Shown here piece by piece: positions 6,891 through 7,133 of a DNA stretch of 7,133 nucleotides (position 1 is its first letter; every line of letters begins with the position of its first letter). The notes under the pieces were generated by a model. That model was given only the letters and a program-made list of their open reading frames with translations. It was not told the DNA's origin and searched no databases. Origin of the DNA: Bacteroidales bacterium UBA6346 (GTDB lineage Bacteria > Bacteroidota > Bacteroidia > Bacteroidales > UBA932); NCBI GenBank assembly GCA_002438905.1, contig DJSA01000097.1, positions 12,082 through 19,214 on the forward strand, written 5' to 3'. The translations under genes were made by a program, and so were the position numbers.

Positions 6891-7133
6891 TTATCTCAAG
6901 TAAGACCTGAAGAAATCCCAGACGAGGTCGCAGGTGGGGATGTAGCGGTCGGACCAACTGTGGTCGCCGCCGATGACCTTGTAGAGGAGCACGTCGGCGG
7001 AGGGACCGCTGCGGAAGGCGGGGAGACCGCCGGAGAAGCGGTGGAGGAGGACACGCTTGTGCTCGGCAGGGATTTCCGTGACGGTCTCACCTACGCAGCG
7101 GTTGGCAGAGATGATGTGCGAGAGCGCGGCGGG
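6891..7133 (-). CDS. C-terminal fragment of an alpha/beta hydrolase esterase (PHB depolymerase/LpqC-like)
   Basis: Reading the minus strand from the right edge, one frame stays open for 80 codons and ends in TAA at 6893-6891, just inside the terminator. It has no ATG, so it is the 3' end of a longer gene running out of the window. The peptide includes HIISANRCVGETV, then VLLHRFSGG, then ADVLLYKVIGGDHSW (catalytic-type His codon at 6962-6960), and ends CDLVWDFFRSYLR. The order 'LY-V-GG-H-W ... -WDFF' is typical of the C-terminus of PHB-depolymerase-family esterases (often feruloyl or acetyl-xylan esterase relatives), where the His completes the Ser-Asp-His triad. The nucleophile Ser and acid Asp are outside the window, so activity and substrate cannot be judged. 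Another serine hydrolase with the same fold is possible. Secretion is common in the family but not visible here. Confidence 0.72.
   Translation of the reverse strand, partial: PAALSHIISANRCVGETVTEIPAEHKRVLLHRFSGGLPAFRSGPSADVLLYKVIGGDHSWSDRYIPTCDLVWDFFRSYLR

Noticed and set aside
6896..7090. 64-residue minus-strand frame rich in Ser, Pro and Thr
   Set aside because: It is low in complexity and overlaps, in another frame, the hydrolase fragment that carries recognisable family motifs and ends next to the terminator.
1..7133. Search for CRISPR repeats, tRNA or rRNA genes, transposases and toxin-antitoxin pairs
   Set aside because: I saw no regularly spaced direct repeats, no cloverleaf or rRNA-like sequence, and no protein resembling these families on either strand.

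Overview
The window looks like a chromosomal stretch from an anaerobic Bacteroidota bacterium, probably Bacteroidales. Four things point there: a single-chain pyruvate:ferredoxin oxidoreductase, a lipoprotein whose lipobox cysteine is followed by an acidic stretch (the Bacteroidota surface-export pattern), promoter boxes resembling TAnnTTTG, and starts without Shine-Dalgarno sequences. The DNA is moderately GC-rich. I cannot name a genus.

Layout. (1) From the left edge to 2347 (+): the last two thirds of nifJ, whose N-terminal part lies outside the window. (2) 2361-2402: a strong bidirectional terminator between nifJ and the convergent gene to its right. (3) 2420-3127 (-): a predicted surface lipoprotein of unknown function. 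(4) 3128-3397: a divergent intergenic region with two perfect inverted repeats and a candidate promoter on each strand. (5) 3398-3796 (+): a 132-residue protein that is essentially only a LysR-type winged-helix DNA-binding domain. (6) 3901-6714 (+): a complete secreted two-lobe M16 zinc peptidase of the PqqL type. (7) 6716-6834: a non-coding imperfect palindrome with matching terminal arms. (8) 6857-6889: a second bidirectional terminator. (9) 6891 to the right edge (-): the C-terminal 80 residues of a secreted-esterase-like (PHB depolymerase/LpqC-type) alpha/beta hydrolase, which has no start codon inside the window.

How the parts relate. nifJ is central anaerobic metabolism and is transcriptionally sealed from the rest. 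The lipoprotein and the LysR-like gene are divergent across a region with a dyad that fits the LysR T-N11-A pattern, so a local regulator-target pair is plausible but unproven. The M16 peptidase follows the regulator by 104 bases with its own candidate promoter. The terminal esterase belongs to another, convergent unit. I see no tRNA, rRNA, CRISPR array, transposase gene or obvious defence system. The points most worth a second look are the HTH-only LysR protein with its adjacent dyad, and the palindromic element after the peptidase gene.
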